Shown one piece after another: positions 35,321-44,737 of a DNA stretch of 64,000 nt. Each line of letters begins with the position of its first letter. Position 1 is the stretch's first letter. Source of the DNA: Bacteroidota bacterium (GTDB lineage Bacteria; Bacteroidota; Bacteroidia; NORP154); assembly GCA_022572355.1 (NCBI GenBank), contig JACZWC010000012.1, forward strand, positions 21,793-85,792, written 5' to 3'. Made by a program: the position numbers and the translations under genes. The notes beneath the pieces were generated by a model that worked only from the letters and a program-made list of their open reading frames with translations, did not search any database and had not been told where the DNA came from.

Positions 35321-37237
35321 TTATTTTTTCGGCTCTATAGTTTTTATATGAAAATCATCTATATAAATATCTGTATTGCCATAGTTAAAGAGAAAAACTT
35401 TCAAGATAAAGTATTCACTCTCAGGGGGTGGAATGGTGCACGTCAAATAAGTCGGTTTCCACTCTTTAGCCTCATGCATGTCTGCCCTGATATCAGACAT
35501 TTCCCAAAAATAAAACTCTCCCTCGTGTTCGCAGGTCATTATCATTCCACCCGAAAAGCCAGGCTCCATTCCATAAACCATCATTTTTGCCGAAATAATG
35601 ATGGGGCTGGGAAATTCAGATTTGTAAAACGTGTCCGCGTAAGTAGCACTGTATGGTGGCGCAAGCCCTGCCAAATTTGAAACCTCTCCCGAGTAGGAAA
35701 TTGATCTTTTGAACGTATTTGGATAAGAAATAATTTCTCCCTCTTTTTCAAAGTCTACAAGTAATTCTTTAATCAATATCCCTTTAGGATTAGTCCTGTT
35801 ATCGAATAGTGCGGACCTGGTTTCCGGAAATTCGGCAATAACAGTAAGTTCCTGATGAATCCCTTGTTCTTCAGGATTGACCCCCATGTAATAGTAATCA
35901 GCAAATAGATCGTATGATCCAATATGGCGAGCTTTATTAAGCCAATACATCTCATATTTATCACGGTAGTAGTCAATTGCAGGCTTAAAGTGCGAATTTG
36001 CCGCAATTGTTGTGTTGAACTTTAAGTTTCCTTTTTTGCCTCCCGCCTCCGCAAGCTCCAGCATGGCATATTTTGTGTTCATGTCATAACTCCAGGTTTG
36101 CGTATGGGATAGATTCATGGCAAGGGCCATGTTGGATAAGCTTAATGCGCCTATCACCGCAAAACACAGTTGAATAGCCTTTGATTCCGAACCCAGATAA
36201 TTAAACAAAAGAGCAATCATTAGTGATATAAGCGGAATATAGTATAGTGCCGTTCTTGAATTAGGGTAATTGGCATTCAACAGCATATTCTGTGCAAAGT
36301 TCGCTGCCATGCTCAACAATATGGCTAAAACAACAAATATCAAGAATCGCATCTCTCCATTGGGCATGGATTTTATAATATTCCATACTGAAACCAATAT
36401 CCCAATTCCAATAAAAATGAATATTGCGCCTCTGGCAGCAACCTTAAACTCTTCGGGATATTCGGCCTCGAAAAGAGTAGAGTCTACCAGGCTGACCAAC
36501 ATGTCCCTCCAGCTCCCCATGCTATTGAAATAGAAATCCCCAACCTCCCTGAGTTTCAGGATTCTGGGTACTACGAACGCCATCAAAACCGCAGGGACAA
36601 TCATCAGCGCTGGAAGCTTTCGTAGAAACAGGCGTACATCGGAGTTGCTGGAATAAAAATATTCACAAACCACAAACATCAGCCAAAGCACCAGAAAATA
36701 ATTCAACAATCCATAGTTGGCGGTAACCGCCAGGGCTGCCATTGCAAAGCCCTTCAGCATAAATGATCTTTTTTCATCTTTTAGTAAGTACAGATAAACA
36801 TAATACAGGCTTCCCATCAATAAGGCCATCGACATTCCGTACCCTCTCGCCAACGAGAAAAACTCCAACAAATAGGGATTGAAATTGATGAGAATAAACG
36901 CCGTAATAGTAAGGACTGCAGATCTAAACAGGATTACTATACGCGCAGAGTAATAGAGGAATACAATGTGCGCGAGCACATTTGGAAGCCGAAGCGCAAG
37001 CTCACTGATTCCGAAAAGCGCTCTTGTGCATTTCATTAGAAAAGTATTCAGAAAATGATTGTTGGCATCGCTTGTATCGAATAAATCATTCCGAACGTAA
37101 CGCAAATAGGTCAAGCTCTCATCATGGGTAAAGGATAGCGCATACGCTCTATAAGCAGTGTAAGTCAGTAGCGCAAGTCCCGCAATACTGAATAGGGCCA
37201 ATATTAGATTTTCCCGAAGCGAACGTTGTTCGTCCAT
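35321..37237 (-). CDS. GT-C-type (PMT/ArnT-like) membrane protein with C-terminal soluble domain
   Basis: A 638-residue protein. Residues 14-32 form the first helix; the loop after it has SFTHDESLTYLRYVRNDLFDTSDANNHFLN, with the Asp-Glu pair typical of the first periplasmic loop of GT39/ArnT-like enzymes, and the helix-rich region runs to about residue 390. About 480-638 is a soluble beta-rich domain (FKRSISYSGEVSNLAGLAPPYSATYADTFYKSEFPSPIIISAKMMVYG, then YIDDFHIKTIE) that looks like a carbohydrate-binding jelly roll facing the periplasm. It is 22 bases downstream of the AMP-binding gene and leads the three-gene glycosyltransferase-like group. Confidence 0.75.
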   Translation of the reverse strand: MDEQRSLRENLILALFSIAGLALLTYTAYRAYALSFTHDESLTYLRYVRNDLFDTSDANNHFLNTFLMKCTRALFGISELALRLPNVLAHIVFLYYSARIVILFRSAVLTITAFILINFNPYLLEFFSLARGYGMSMALLMGSLYYVYLYLLKDEKRSFMLKGFAMAALAVTANYGLLNYFLVLWLMFVVCEYFYSSNSDVRLFLRKLPALMIVPAVLMAFVVPRILKLREVGDFYFNSMGSWRDMLVSLVDSTLFEAEYPEEFKVAARGAIFIFIGIGILVSVWNIIKSMPNGEMRFLIFVVLAILLSMAANFAQNMLLNANYPNSRTALYYIPLISLMIALLFNYLGSESKAIQLCFAVIGALSLSNMALAMNLSHTQTWSYDMNTKYAMLELAEAGGKKGNLKFNTTIAANSHFKPAIDYYRDKYEMYWLNKARHIGSYDLFADYYYMGVNPEEQGIHQELTVIAEFPETRSALFDNRTNPKGILIKELLVDFEKEGEIISYPNTFKRSISYSGEVSNLAGLAPPYSATYADTFYKSEFPSPIIISAKMMVYGMEPGFSGGMIMTCEHEGEFYFWEMSDIRADMHEAKEWKPTYLTCTIPPPESEYFILKVFLFNYGNTDIYIDDFHIKTIEPKK

Positions 37238-37259
37238 TTAATAGATCGAATCGGAGGAG

Positions 37260-39359
37260 TTATCCTGTATTGCGTTTTTCAAGGAACTCTTTGCGTAGTG
37301 TTCTCCTCATTACTTTATTGGAAGCCGTTCTAGGCAGCATGTCTGTTACCTCCACTTGTTTCACTTTAAAAAGCGGATTTAATTTCTTTTTAATTACAAG
37401 CTGGAACTCACTTAACAAGGATTCGACATTATTATTGTTATCTGTCAAAACCGCATAAATGACCAGCTCGCTGGGGCCGCCCTTTTCCGGTGAAATTGCG
37501 ATTGCAGCCGTTTCTTTCACCCCATCAACCATATTCAATACTCTTTCGATTTCGATGGAGCTCACCTTAATGCCCCCTAAGTTCATCGTGTCGTCTACGC
37601 GCCCATGGGTTCTGAAAAATCCATTGCTCGTCATTTCAATTTCGTCTCCGTGCCTCCGTAATGCAATGTTTCCTGAGAATTGTTTTGCCTGCTCCAGCAA
37701 AGAAGTACCAAGCCCACCATTGTATTCTTTTTTGATGGAGGGTGTACCCTTATAATATTCCTCTTCATGATTCTTGTTGAGCAGACTATTTGACAGCCCT
37801 AGAGAGGGAGGCATCACGTACAACTCACCTTGGGAACATTGGTTTTCTGATTCGTCTAGAATAGCAAAATCCAACCCTATTGCCGGCGTGGTGAAAAATG
37901 AGGGTGCTGCTGGCTGCACCATAGTGGCGGTTAAATAACCACCCCCAATTTCAGTTCCTCCGCAGTACTCTATTACCGGTTTGTAACCAGCTTGTGCCAT
38001 CAACCAGAACATGTCATCCGCATTTGAACTTTCACCTGTTGAACTAAAATTTCTTATAGAGGACCAATCGATGCCTTCCAAACAATCCGTTGTTTTCCAT
38101 TGCTTTACCATGCTGGGTACAACACCAAGCATTGTTACCTGTGCGTTTTGAACGAACCTTCCAAATTCCTCTCCGGTGGGTGCTCCGTAATAAAGCGCCA
38201 TCGTGGCATTATTGATCAAGGATGCGAATATCAGCCAGGGCCCCATCATCCAACCGAGATTGGTCGGCCATGCAACCACGTCCTCTTCCTTAATATCATG
38301 ATGGAAAAACGCATCCATTGCGCATTTTATAGGGGTAGTGTGATTCCAGGGTATCGCTTTCGGCTCACCTGTAGTTCCAGATGAAAATAAGATGTTCACC
38401 GTAGCCATAGGATCACATATCTCCGTTTCAAAATATTCGTCATCACTTAAAAAGCTTTCCCATGCCAGATCTTCGTCCACCAAGTTGGCCTCCAGGTTAT
38501 CACTTGCGGGAAGAACAACAACTCTTTTCGGATCGGAATCCCGGACTTTCTCGTACATCGGTAGTTTTTTGCCCATTCTATGTACAACATCTTGTGTAAA
38601 CACAAGTTCTGTATTTGATATTTTGAGCCTCTTGCTTATTTCATCCGGCGCCAGGCTATCCGCTATGGATACCACCACACATCCGGCCTTGAGAATTCCC
38701 AAATAAATAGCCACGGACTCCGCGGTCATGACCATATCAATTGCCATTGCATCTCCTTTTTTGAATCCAAGATCGCACAGACTGTTGGCTACCCTGCTGC
38801 TCAATGCATCCAGCTGAACATAGCTCATTTCTTCAATTTTTCCACCTTCTTTCTGATAAATAATTGCCGGTCTCTCTTCTGGCGATTTTAAACAACTCAG
38901 CACAATATTCATCCTGGCACCGGGAAACCAATTGGGTGTACACGGGTTGCTGTATTCCGCTAATTCGCTGAATGGCTCTTGAAAGACAATTCCCAATTCT
39001 TTCACAACACCATCAATAAATTCTGATTTATTGAGTACCGAATATTTGTGCAGCGCTCTATAATCTGAAATGTTATGCGCTGTGCAGAATTTCGTCACAT
39101 TGCATTCTTGAACATCTGCTTCCGTGGGAGACCAGCAAGGAACAGCTTCATTTCTTTTGGCTTTATCATACACGGCACGCCAGAGATACTCATGGGCTTC
39201 GATGGGATCATCTGGAGTGAGTAGTTTTTGGGAAATGTGTCTCCACTTCTCTTCCGCAGACTGATTCGCTTCTATCTCCTCAATTTCCGACAGAAGATCC
39301 GTTGCCCTTTGCTGACCCACACCCAGTTCCGTGAGCTTATTTACTTGAATATCGATCAT
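37260..39359 (-). CDS. Acyl-CoA synthetase, AMP-forming (acetoacetyl-CoA synthetase/AAE17-like)
   Basis: A 699-residue member of the adenylate-forming superfamily that activates a carboxylate with ATP to an acyl-AMP and then to acyl-CoA. The AMP-binding P-loop is FSSGTTGEPKAIPW near 333, the A5-like motif EYCGGTEIGGGY near 475, the ribose-binding Asp motif RTHGRVDDTMNLGGIKVS near 590, and the catalytic Lys lies in RTASNKVMRRTL near 685. The N-terminal 100 residues resemble the extended acetyl- and acetoacetyl-CoA synthetase type, and the whole is close in layout to plant acyl-activating enzymes 17/18. The acid substrate cannot be told from sequence. It is 24 bases behind the penicillin-binding protein gene. 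Confidence 0.82.
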   Translation of the reverse strand: MIDIQVNKLTELGVGQQRATDLLSEIEEIEANQSAEEKWRHISQKLLTPDDPIEAHEYLWRAVYDKAKRNEAVPCWSPTEADVQECNVTKFCTAHNISDYRALHKYSVLNKSEFIDGVVKELGIVFQEPFSELAEYSNPCTPNWFPGARMNIVLSCLKSPEERPAIIYQKEGGKIEEMSYVQLDALSSRVANSLCDLGFKKGDAMAIDMVMTAESVAIYLGILKAGCVVVSIADSLAPDEISKRLKISNTELVFTQDVVHRMGKKLPMYEKVRDSDPKRVVVLPASDNLEANLVDEDLAWESFLSDDEYFETEICDPMATVNILFSSGTTGEPKAIPWNHTTPIKCAMDAFFHHDIKEEDVVAWPTNLGWMMGPWLIFASLINNATMALYYGAPTGEEFGRFVQNAQVTMLGVVPSMVKQWKTTDCLEGIDWSSIRNFSSTGESSNADDMFWLMAQAGYKPVIEYCGGTEIGGGYLTATMVQPAAPSFFTTPAIGLDFAILDESENQCSQGELYVMPPSLGLSNSLLNKNHEEEYYKGTPSIKKEYNGGLGTSLLEQAKQFSGNIALRRHGDEIEMTSNGFFRTHGRVDDTMNLGGIKVSSIEIERVLNMVDGVKETAAIAISPEKGGPSELVIYAVLTDNNNNVESLLSEFQLVIKKKLNPLFKVKQVEVTDMLPRTASNKVMRRTLRKEFLEKRNTG

Positions 39360-39383
39360 GTGCTTAATCGTTCAAAGAGCCAA

Positions 39384-41777
39384 TCAAAATGTTTGGGGAG
39401 CGCCTTCATAGTCATTTGAATGATCTCTTCTATACTTATCGCAATCAGTTTCTGTGTTCAACTTGTGCGCCGGAAGAAGATCAAATTTATCGGATTGGGA
39501 AACTCCCAAAGAATTATTCTTATATATTTTTTTCATGTACAGCGCCCAGATAGGAAGCGCCATATTGGCTCCCTGGCCATAAAACATACGCCTGAAATGA
39601 ACGGCTCTATCTTCGCATCCTACCCATACACCGCTCACCAGGTTGGGAGTTATACCCATAAACCAACCATCAGAATAATTTTGTGTTGTTCCGGTTTTCC
39701 CCGCTATTTGATTGTACAGCTTGTATTTGCCACCGAGCCTCACTCCAGATCCAATTCGTCTTTTGCCTGTCTTTCTTTGCGCTTCCGGATCATGAACCCC
39801 GGTAATTACGCCTATCAACATGTTGAGCATCAACGTTGCTGTTTCTTCACTCATCGCCTCCCTTCGTTCAGGTATGAAATCTTCAATGAGGTTTCCTTTG
39901 TTATCCTCGATTCTGGTCACAATAATCGGCTCGGTCCAAACTCCTTTATTCGCGAAAGTTCCATAAGCGCCAACCATTTCGTAAACCGTTAAATCTGAAG
40001 AACCCAAACAAAGAGCCGGTTGCGGGTCTAAATAGCTTGTTATTCCCATCTGATGCGCAAGATTCACAATTGCTTCAGGGCCAAATTGCTTCATTATGTA
40101 AGCTGTCATCCTGTTTATTGAATTGGCCAGGCCAAAACTTAAGGAGAGTGTTAAATCGTTATATTTATTATCCGAATTGCGGGGTGTCCAGGATTTTTCA
40201 ATATTGAACTCTCCCACATTAAATGTAACAGGAACGTTTTGTATCGGCCTGCAGGGTGACCACTTCTCTTGCATCGCCAGCGCGTAGACGAAAGGTTTGA
40301 AAGTAGATCCTACCTGTCGCCTGGACAGCTTAACATGATCGAATTGAAAGTGTTTATAGTTTATTCCACCGACCCATGCTCTTACATATCCGGTACCCGG
40401 CTCCATAGACATAAGTCCGGCATGCAGGAAATATTTATAGTATAAAATAGAGTCCATCGGGGTCAACATGGTGTCTATATCACCTGCCCATGAAAAAACT
40501 TTCATTTTAACCGGCCTGTTGAAAATAACGTCTATGGAATCTGCCGGGGTGACTACGCTGCGATTTTTACAATCACTGGCGTTGCACTGATAATATTCAA
40601 CCCCATTTTCTTCAATCTTTTGAATATATTTTCCCCTGCGCCCACAGTTAGCACATGCTTTTCCAGTCAAAGTCAGGTATCTATTCGAACCTCTTTTGGC
40701 CTGATTCATCGTGTTTTCAATTTGTTTCTTAGAAAGCCTGTAGAATGGGGCATTCTTCGCACCCTTCCAGCGCCTGAAAAATATCTCCTGTAACTCACCA
40801 CCCAGATGTTCTGCAACCGCCTCTTCTGCATATTGCTGCATAGTAGAATTAATTGTTGTGTAAATCTTCAGGCCATCTTGATACAGATTATAGGTAGTGC
40901 CATCTGGCTTCTTTTGATTTTGGCACCACTCTGTAAGCTGCCCCCGAAGGTACTCCCTGAAATAAGTGGCCAATCCGGCCTGATGGTTTTGTGCGCTGTA
41001 GTCGAGAACTATAGGCAATGCCACCAAGGAATCCAGTTCGTCCTGGCTAATGAAATCGTACTTGCGCATTTGATTAAGCACCGTGTTTCTTCTGATCGTA
41101 GATCGCTCTTCATTTCTGAGTGGGCTGTACCGTGATGGCGCTTTCAAAAGCCCAACCAATACTGCGGCCTGGTCAATGGTCAGTGAGTCTTGAGTTGTGT
41201 TATAAAAAGTCTTCGTAGCTGATTTAATGCCAAATGAATTGCTTCCAAAGGCAACAGTATTGAGATACATGGATAAGATTTCCTTCTTCGTGTAATTCCG
41301 CTCCAGTTTAACCGCAATAACCCACTCCTTTATTTTTCTGATCACCAGCTCGATTTTTGAAAGCCTGTCTCTTGGAAACAGATTTTTCGCCAGTTGCTGT
41401 GTAATGGTACTACCTCCACCTGTCCCTTGCTGAAATAGTATTGTTTTAACCAACACCCTCATTAATCCTCTCAAGTCTACGCCGGAATGATCTACAAACC
41501 GGATATCCTCGGTTGCAATAAGTGCGTTAATCAAATTGTGTGAGAGATCTTCGTATCCTACATTTGAGCGGTTTTGTATGAAGTATTTTCCTAAAATCTG
41601 ATTGTCTGCAGAATAAACCTCCGATGCGAGATTGCTCTTTGGATTTTCAAGTTCCTCAAATGTTGGGAGGCTTCCAAAATAGCCACTTGCTACCGTCCAT
41701 ATCAGAGAACCGGTGACAATCAAGCCCGCAATGAATAGCACCCAAAGCCATATAATATACTTCCTGTATTTCCTCAT
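39384..41777 (-). CDS. Class A penicillin-binding protein (PBP1A-like)
   Basis: A 797-residue bifunctional peptidoglycan synthase. Helix 8-28 anchors it; the GT51 transglycosylase domain follows with catalytic Glu90 (ATEDIRFVDHSG) and GGSTITQQLAKNLF. The transpeptidase has Ser491-Thr-Phe-Lys494, the SIN box (LANSINRM) and Lys694-Thr-Gly-Thr. Between them is a four-cysteine ribbon, Cys375, Cys378, Cys398 and Cys403 (C-x2-C-x19-C-x4-C), which looks like a zinc- or disulfide-stabilised insertion. It is 7 bases downstream of gldH and upstream of the acyl-CoA synthetase gene, in the holB operon. Gene symbol left empty as Bacteroidota often have several paralogues. Confidence 0.93.
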   Translation of the reverse strand: MRKYRKYIIWLWVLFIAGLIVTGSLIWTVASGYFGSLPTFEELENPKSNLASEVYSADNQILGKYFIQNRSNVGYEDLSHNLINALIATEDIRFVDHSGVDLRGLMRVLVKTILFQQGTGGGSTITQQLAKNLFPRDRLSKIELVIRKIKEWVIAVKLERNYTKKEILSMYLNTVAFGSNSFGIKSATKTFYNTTQDSLTIDQAAVLVGLLKAPSRYSPLRNEERSTIRRNTVLNQMRKYDFISQDELDSLVALPIVLDYSAQNHQAGLATYFREYLRGQLTEWCQNQKKPDGTTYNLYQDGLKIYTTINSTMQQYAEEAVAEHLGGELQEIFFRRWKGAKNAPFYRLSKKQIENTMNQAKRGSNRYLTLTGKACANCGRRGKYIQKIEENGVEYYQCNASDCKNRSVVTPADSIDVIFNRPVKMKVFSWAGDIDTMLTPMDSILYYKYFLHAGLMSMEPGTGYVRAWVGGINYKHFQFDHVKLSRRQVGSTFKPFVYALAMQEKWSPCRPIQNVPVTFNVGEFNIEKSWTPRNSDNKYNDLTLSLSFGLANSINRMTAYIMKQFGPEAIVNLAHQMGITSYLDPQPALCLGSSDLTVYEMVGAYGTFANKGVWTEPIIVTRIEDNKGNLIEDFIPERREAMSEETATLMLNMLIGVITGVHDPEAQRKTGKRRIGSGVRLGGKYKLYNQIAGKTGTTQNYSDGWFMGITPNLVSGVWVGCEDRAVHFRRMFYGQGANMALPIWALYMKKIYKNNSLGVSQSDKFDLLPAHKLNTETDCDKYRRDHSNDYEGAPQTF

Positions 41778-41784
41778 TGGCCTG

Positions 41785-42267
41785 TCATTTGCTGTATTCT
41801 ATTCTCAATCCAACATCCAGAATAAATGGCAAGTTTTCTATATAGGGCATATCTCCAAATCTATGTGCCTGTTCGAATGCAAAAACGTACTTGCCATTCA
41901 ATGGAAACGTAACTCCCCGCCTAAAGAGTATCTGATTGTCAAAAATATCTCCCAATCCATCTCCCAGCCAACCATTCTGATCCGCTAAAATACACTCGAC
42001 GGTATCTTTATGAGTTTTCCCATTTGGAAAAATGGTAGTGATAAACATAAAAAGGTTTTCATATTGATACATTCCTGCAATTCTAACATTTATATACATG
42101 TTTACTGGGGCGGCAGAATCAGTAATCTCTACCTCAAAGAATATTGTATCCTTAACGTTCCATATACCATCAGCTATGTTCTTGTTTTCTTCGTATATCC
42201 TCGAGCTATCGCATGAACACAGGACAGAAATAACTGATAGAGCGAGTATCCAAGAATATTTTATCAT
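41785..42267 (-). CDS. gldH: Gliding motility lipoprotein GldH
   Basis: A 160-residue lipoprotein of the GldH family, needed for gliding motility and T9SS function in flavobacteria. The signal peptide ends in a lipobox (VLCSC, lipidated Cys19). Family features visible are YEENKNIADGIWNVKDTIFFEVEI near 25-48, the beta-sandwich core VNMYINVRIAGMYQYENLFMFI, and WLGDGLGDIFDNQILFRRG near 108-126. GldH sits next to GldB/GldK-N type components in the envelope, and its presence fits the many T9SS cargo genes in the window. It lies 88 bases behind holB and 7 bases before the penicillin-binding protein gene, an arrangement seen in related genomes. Confidence 0.9.
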   Translation of the reverse strand: MIKYSWILALSVISVLCSCDSSRIYEENKNIADGIWNVKDTIFFEVEITDSAAPVNMYINVRIAGMYQYENLFMFITTIFPNGKTHKDTVECILADQNGWLGDGLGDIFDNQILFRRGVTFPLNGKYVFAFEQAHRFGDMPYIENLPFILDVGLRIEYSK

Positions 42268-42355
42268 ACCATTTGGGGTGATTCTATATTTACGACAACT
42301 GGCGGGAGGCTGCTATCTCAAATTTTGCATGTGTTACAACTCATAGAACGCGCCT

Positions 42356-43486
42356 TTAACGCTTTTTTAGCATTTCGGAAATAGAAATGGATAGGTCCAG
42401 CAATAAAATTCGAATATTTGCATTTCGCCCTATATTGAAATACGCTTTATTCAGTGCTTCAGTCATAGCTACACAATTGTTGTTGTTGATAAAAGGAGAA
42501 AAGTTGTTCGCAAATTTCCGCTCTTCATCAGTTAAAACAACCAGCTGGCCCACGCCATAATTGATCATGAGGCACTCTCTGACCATCTGCAGCGCGTGTT
42601 CAATAAAGCTTTTCTGTCGCTCACGGCCGATCTTGCTAACTTCATCAATCCATTCTATCAATTTTATAATATCTCTCTTAAAACACAACCTCATCCATTT
42701 TTGAAATTCGACAAAATTGAACTCCTTTATAAAGCTGTGATCAATAAGTCGCAGCGCCTCGGTGTAATTTCCGGTCGACATTTTAACGACATAATTGAGT
42801 TTGTCGCCTTCCAGCGCAAATTTGCTGGAAAGTGTTGCTGCCAGGCTTTTATGATCGAGTTTTTTAAACCTTACTATCTGGGTTCTTGACAATATTGTCG
42901 GAATAATCTGTTCTGAATTTTCCGCGATCAGCAGAAACAACGTTTTTGAGGGTGGCTCCTCCAATATTTTCAACAATTTAGGTGCGGCCGAATGAAAGAG
43001 TCGTTCTGCTTTCCAGATTATCATGACCTTATACTCAGACTCAAATGTCTTAAGACTTAACTTCTTAACAATTTCGTTGCAATCATCAGCATTAATAATC
43101 GCTTGTTTGTTTTCAATTCCAAGATGCCTGTGCCATTGGCCAAGGCTCATATAAGGGTTTTCCACAATGGCTGTTCTCCATTGCTCCATGAAGAGGTCGC
43201 TCCTGGGATTCTTGGTGACTTCTTTATTTGTAGCTACCGGAAAAATAAAGTGCAGGTCTGGATGGGCGATGTTCTTGTATTTCACACAGGAGGGGCATTC
43301 CCCGCAGGAATCATCTTCCCGCTTAGCTTCGCATGAAATATACTGTGCAAAAGCAATTGCCATGGCTAAGTTGCCTGATCCTTCCGGGCCAAGAAAGAGT
43401 TGGGCGTGGCTCACCCTGTTGTTTTTAACCGATTTTATTAACGATCTTTTAACAAATTCCTGGCCTATTACCTCTGAAAAAAACAT
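42356..43486 (-). CDS. holB: DNA polymerase III delta-prime subunit
   Basis: A 376-residue clamp-loader subunit. It has the AAA+ fold (Sensor II-like regions) and the zinc-binding site Cys52, Cys61, Cys64, Cys67 (CGECPSC). The Walker A is degenerate: GPEGSGNL at 33-40 has no Lys, which is normal for the delta-prime stator subunit because it does not hydrolyse ATP. Motif SRTQIVRFKKL near 205 fits the family's Sensor 1 region. Position in the replisome: part of the clamp loader that opens the beta clamp. It heads an operon with gldH and the penicillin-binding protein. A TATCTTTG promoter-like element lies at 43513-43520, 27 bases before the ATG. Confidence 0.9.
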   Translation of the reverse strand: MFFSEVIGQEFVKRSLIKSVKNNRVSHAQLFLGPEGSGNLAMAIAFAQYISCEAKREDDSCGECPSCVKYKNIAHPDLHFIFPVATNKEVTKNPRSDLFMEQWRTAIVENPYMSLGQWHRHLGIENKQAIINADDCNEIVKKLSLKTFESEYKVMIIWKAERLFHSAAPKLLKILEEPPSKTLFLLIAENSEQIIPTILSRTQIVRFKKLDHKSLAATLSSKFALEGDKLNYVVKMSTGNYTEALRLIDHSFIKEFNFVEFQKWMRLCFKRDIIKLIEWIDEVSKIGRERQKSFIEHALQMVRECLMINYGVGQLVVLTDEERKFANNFSPFINNNNCVAMTEALNKAYFNIGRNANIRILLLDLSISISEMLKKR

Positions 43487-43546
43487 GATTTATCTTCTGA
43501 ACGGGTTGCATCCAAAGATAAATAAATAAAGTATATTTTCGTTCCG

Positions 43547-44737
43547 ATGATATCCATGGATCAATTCAATTTTTTCGAAAAACGGGCGCTTATTCGAGTC
43601 GATTTCAATGTGCCACTAAATGAAACCTTTGAAATTGAAGATGATACTCGTATTAGAGCGTCCTTACCAACCATAAACAAGGTGCTTGACAGGGGAGGAA
43701 GTGTCGTGTTGATGTCTCATTTGGGGAGGCCAACAAATGGATACGAAGAACGATTCTCCTTGAAACACGTTCAAAATCATCTTTCCAAACTTTTGCAGAG
43801 AGATATTGAATTTGCAGAAGATTGCATTGGAGACCAGACGATAACAATAGTGCAAGCATTACTGCCGGGTGAGGTGTTGCTCTTGGAAAACCTTCGTTTT
43901 CATCCAGAAGAGACAGAGGGAGATAAAAATTTCAGCAAGGAGCTAGCACAGCTTGGTGATGTATACATCAACGATGCTTTCGGAACTTCACACAGGGCTC
44001 ATGCCTCAACTTCAATAATAACGCAATTCTTTCCGGAAAATAAGCTCCTTGGCACTCTGCTTCAGAGTGAAATAGACAATATAGATTCGATAATGCAGAA
44101 CGCCAGGCATCCCTTCACTGCAATTCTAGGAGGAGCTAAAGTAGCGGGGAAAGTGGAGATCATTAAACAGTTAATCAACAAAATTGACAACCTTATTATC
44201 GGTGGGGGTATGGCATTCACATTCATAAGAGCAAAGGGTGGTAACGTAGGGGATTCATTGGTTGATGATTCATTGATTGAATTGGCCATTGAACTCATTG
44301 AGCTGGCGGACGCTAAAAATGTACATCTTCATCTGCCAATAGACTCAATCATAGCAGATGATTTCTCTAATGATGCCACTATCAAGAACGTAAAAATTGA
44401 TGAAATACCAGATGGTTGGATGGGTCTTGACATCGGCCCAGAAACGCAAATCCTTTTTGCTGATGTGATAAGGAGTTCCAAATCAATCCTTTGGAACGGG
44501 CCTATGGGTGTTTTTGAAATGTCAAATTTTGAAGCTGGAACCAAAAGAATTGCTCAGGCGATCGCAGATGCCACAACAGCCGGTTCGTTTTCATTGGTGG
44601 GCGGAGGAGATTCTGTAGCTGCAATTAATAAACTTGGCCTTGCGGATCGAATGAGTTATGTGTCAACCGGGGGTGGGGCCTTGCTAGAATATATTGAAGG
44701 AAAAGAACTCCCTGGAATCAAAGCTATTTCAGGCTAA
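43547..44737 (+). CDS. pgk: Phosphoglycerate kinase
   Basis: Catalyses ATP formation from 1,3-bisphosphoglycerate in glycolysis, reversible in gluconeogenesis. The 396-residue sequence has the N-terminal motif RVDFNVPLNE (17-26), substrate-binding SHLGRPTNG near 58-66, LLENLRFHPEE near 110, and the nucleotide-binding GGAKVAGK and LVGGGDSVAAINK in the C-terminal domain. I keep the ATG at 43547 (MISMDQFNFF) because its length matches typical Bacteroidota Pgk openings (M, three residues, then D/N-x-F-x-F). It is divergent from holB. Its 3' end overlaps the convergent cvpA-like gene by 9 bases. Confidence 0.96.
   Translation: MISMDQFNFFEKRALIRVDFNVPLNETFEIEDDTRIRASLPTINKVLDRGGSVVLMSHLGRPTNGYEERFSLKHVQNHLSKLLQRDIEFAEDCIGDQTITIVQALLPGEVLLLENLRFHPEETEGDKNFSKELAQLGDVYINDAFGTSHRAHASTSIITQFFPENKLLGTLLQSEIDNIDSIMQNARHPFTAILGGAKVAGKVEIIKQLINKIDNLIIGGGMAFTFIRAKGGNVGDSLVDDSLIELAIELIELADAKNVHLHLPIDSIIADDFSNDATIKNVKIDEIPDGWMGLDIGPETQILFADVIRSSKSILWNGPMGVFEMSNFEAGTKRIAQAIADATTAGSFSLVGGGDSVAAINKLGLADRMSYVSTGGGALLEYIEGKELPGIKAISG

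Noticed and set aside
39420..39992. A 190-codon open frame on the plus strand
   Set aside because: It is antisense to the penicillin-binding protein C-terminus, which has intact catalytic motifs on the minus strand; no recognisable product and no promoter.
42356..43486. Loss of the Walker A lysine in holB as a sign of a broken gene
   Set aside because: Delta-prime subunits are known to have a degenerate ATP-binding loop; the zinc site and full length are intact.
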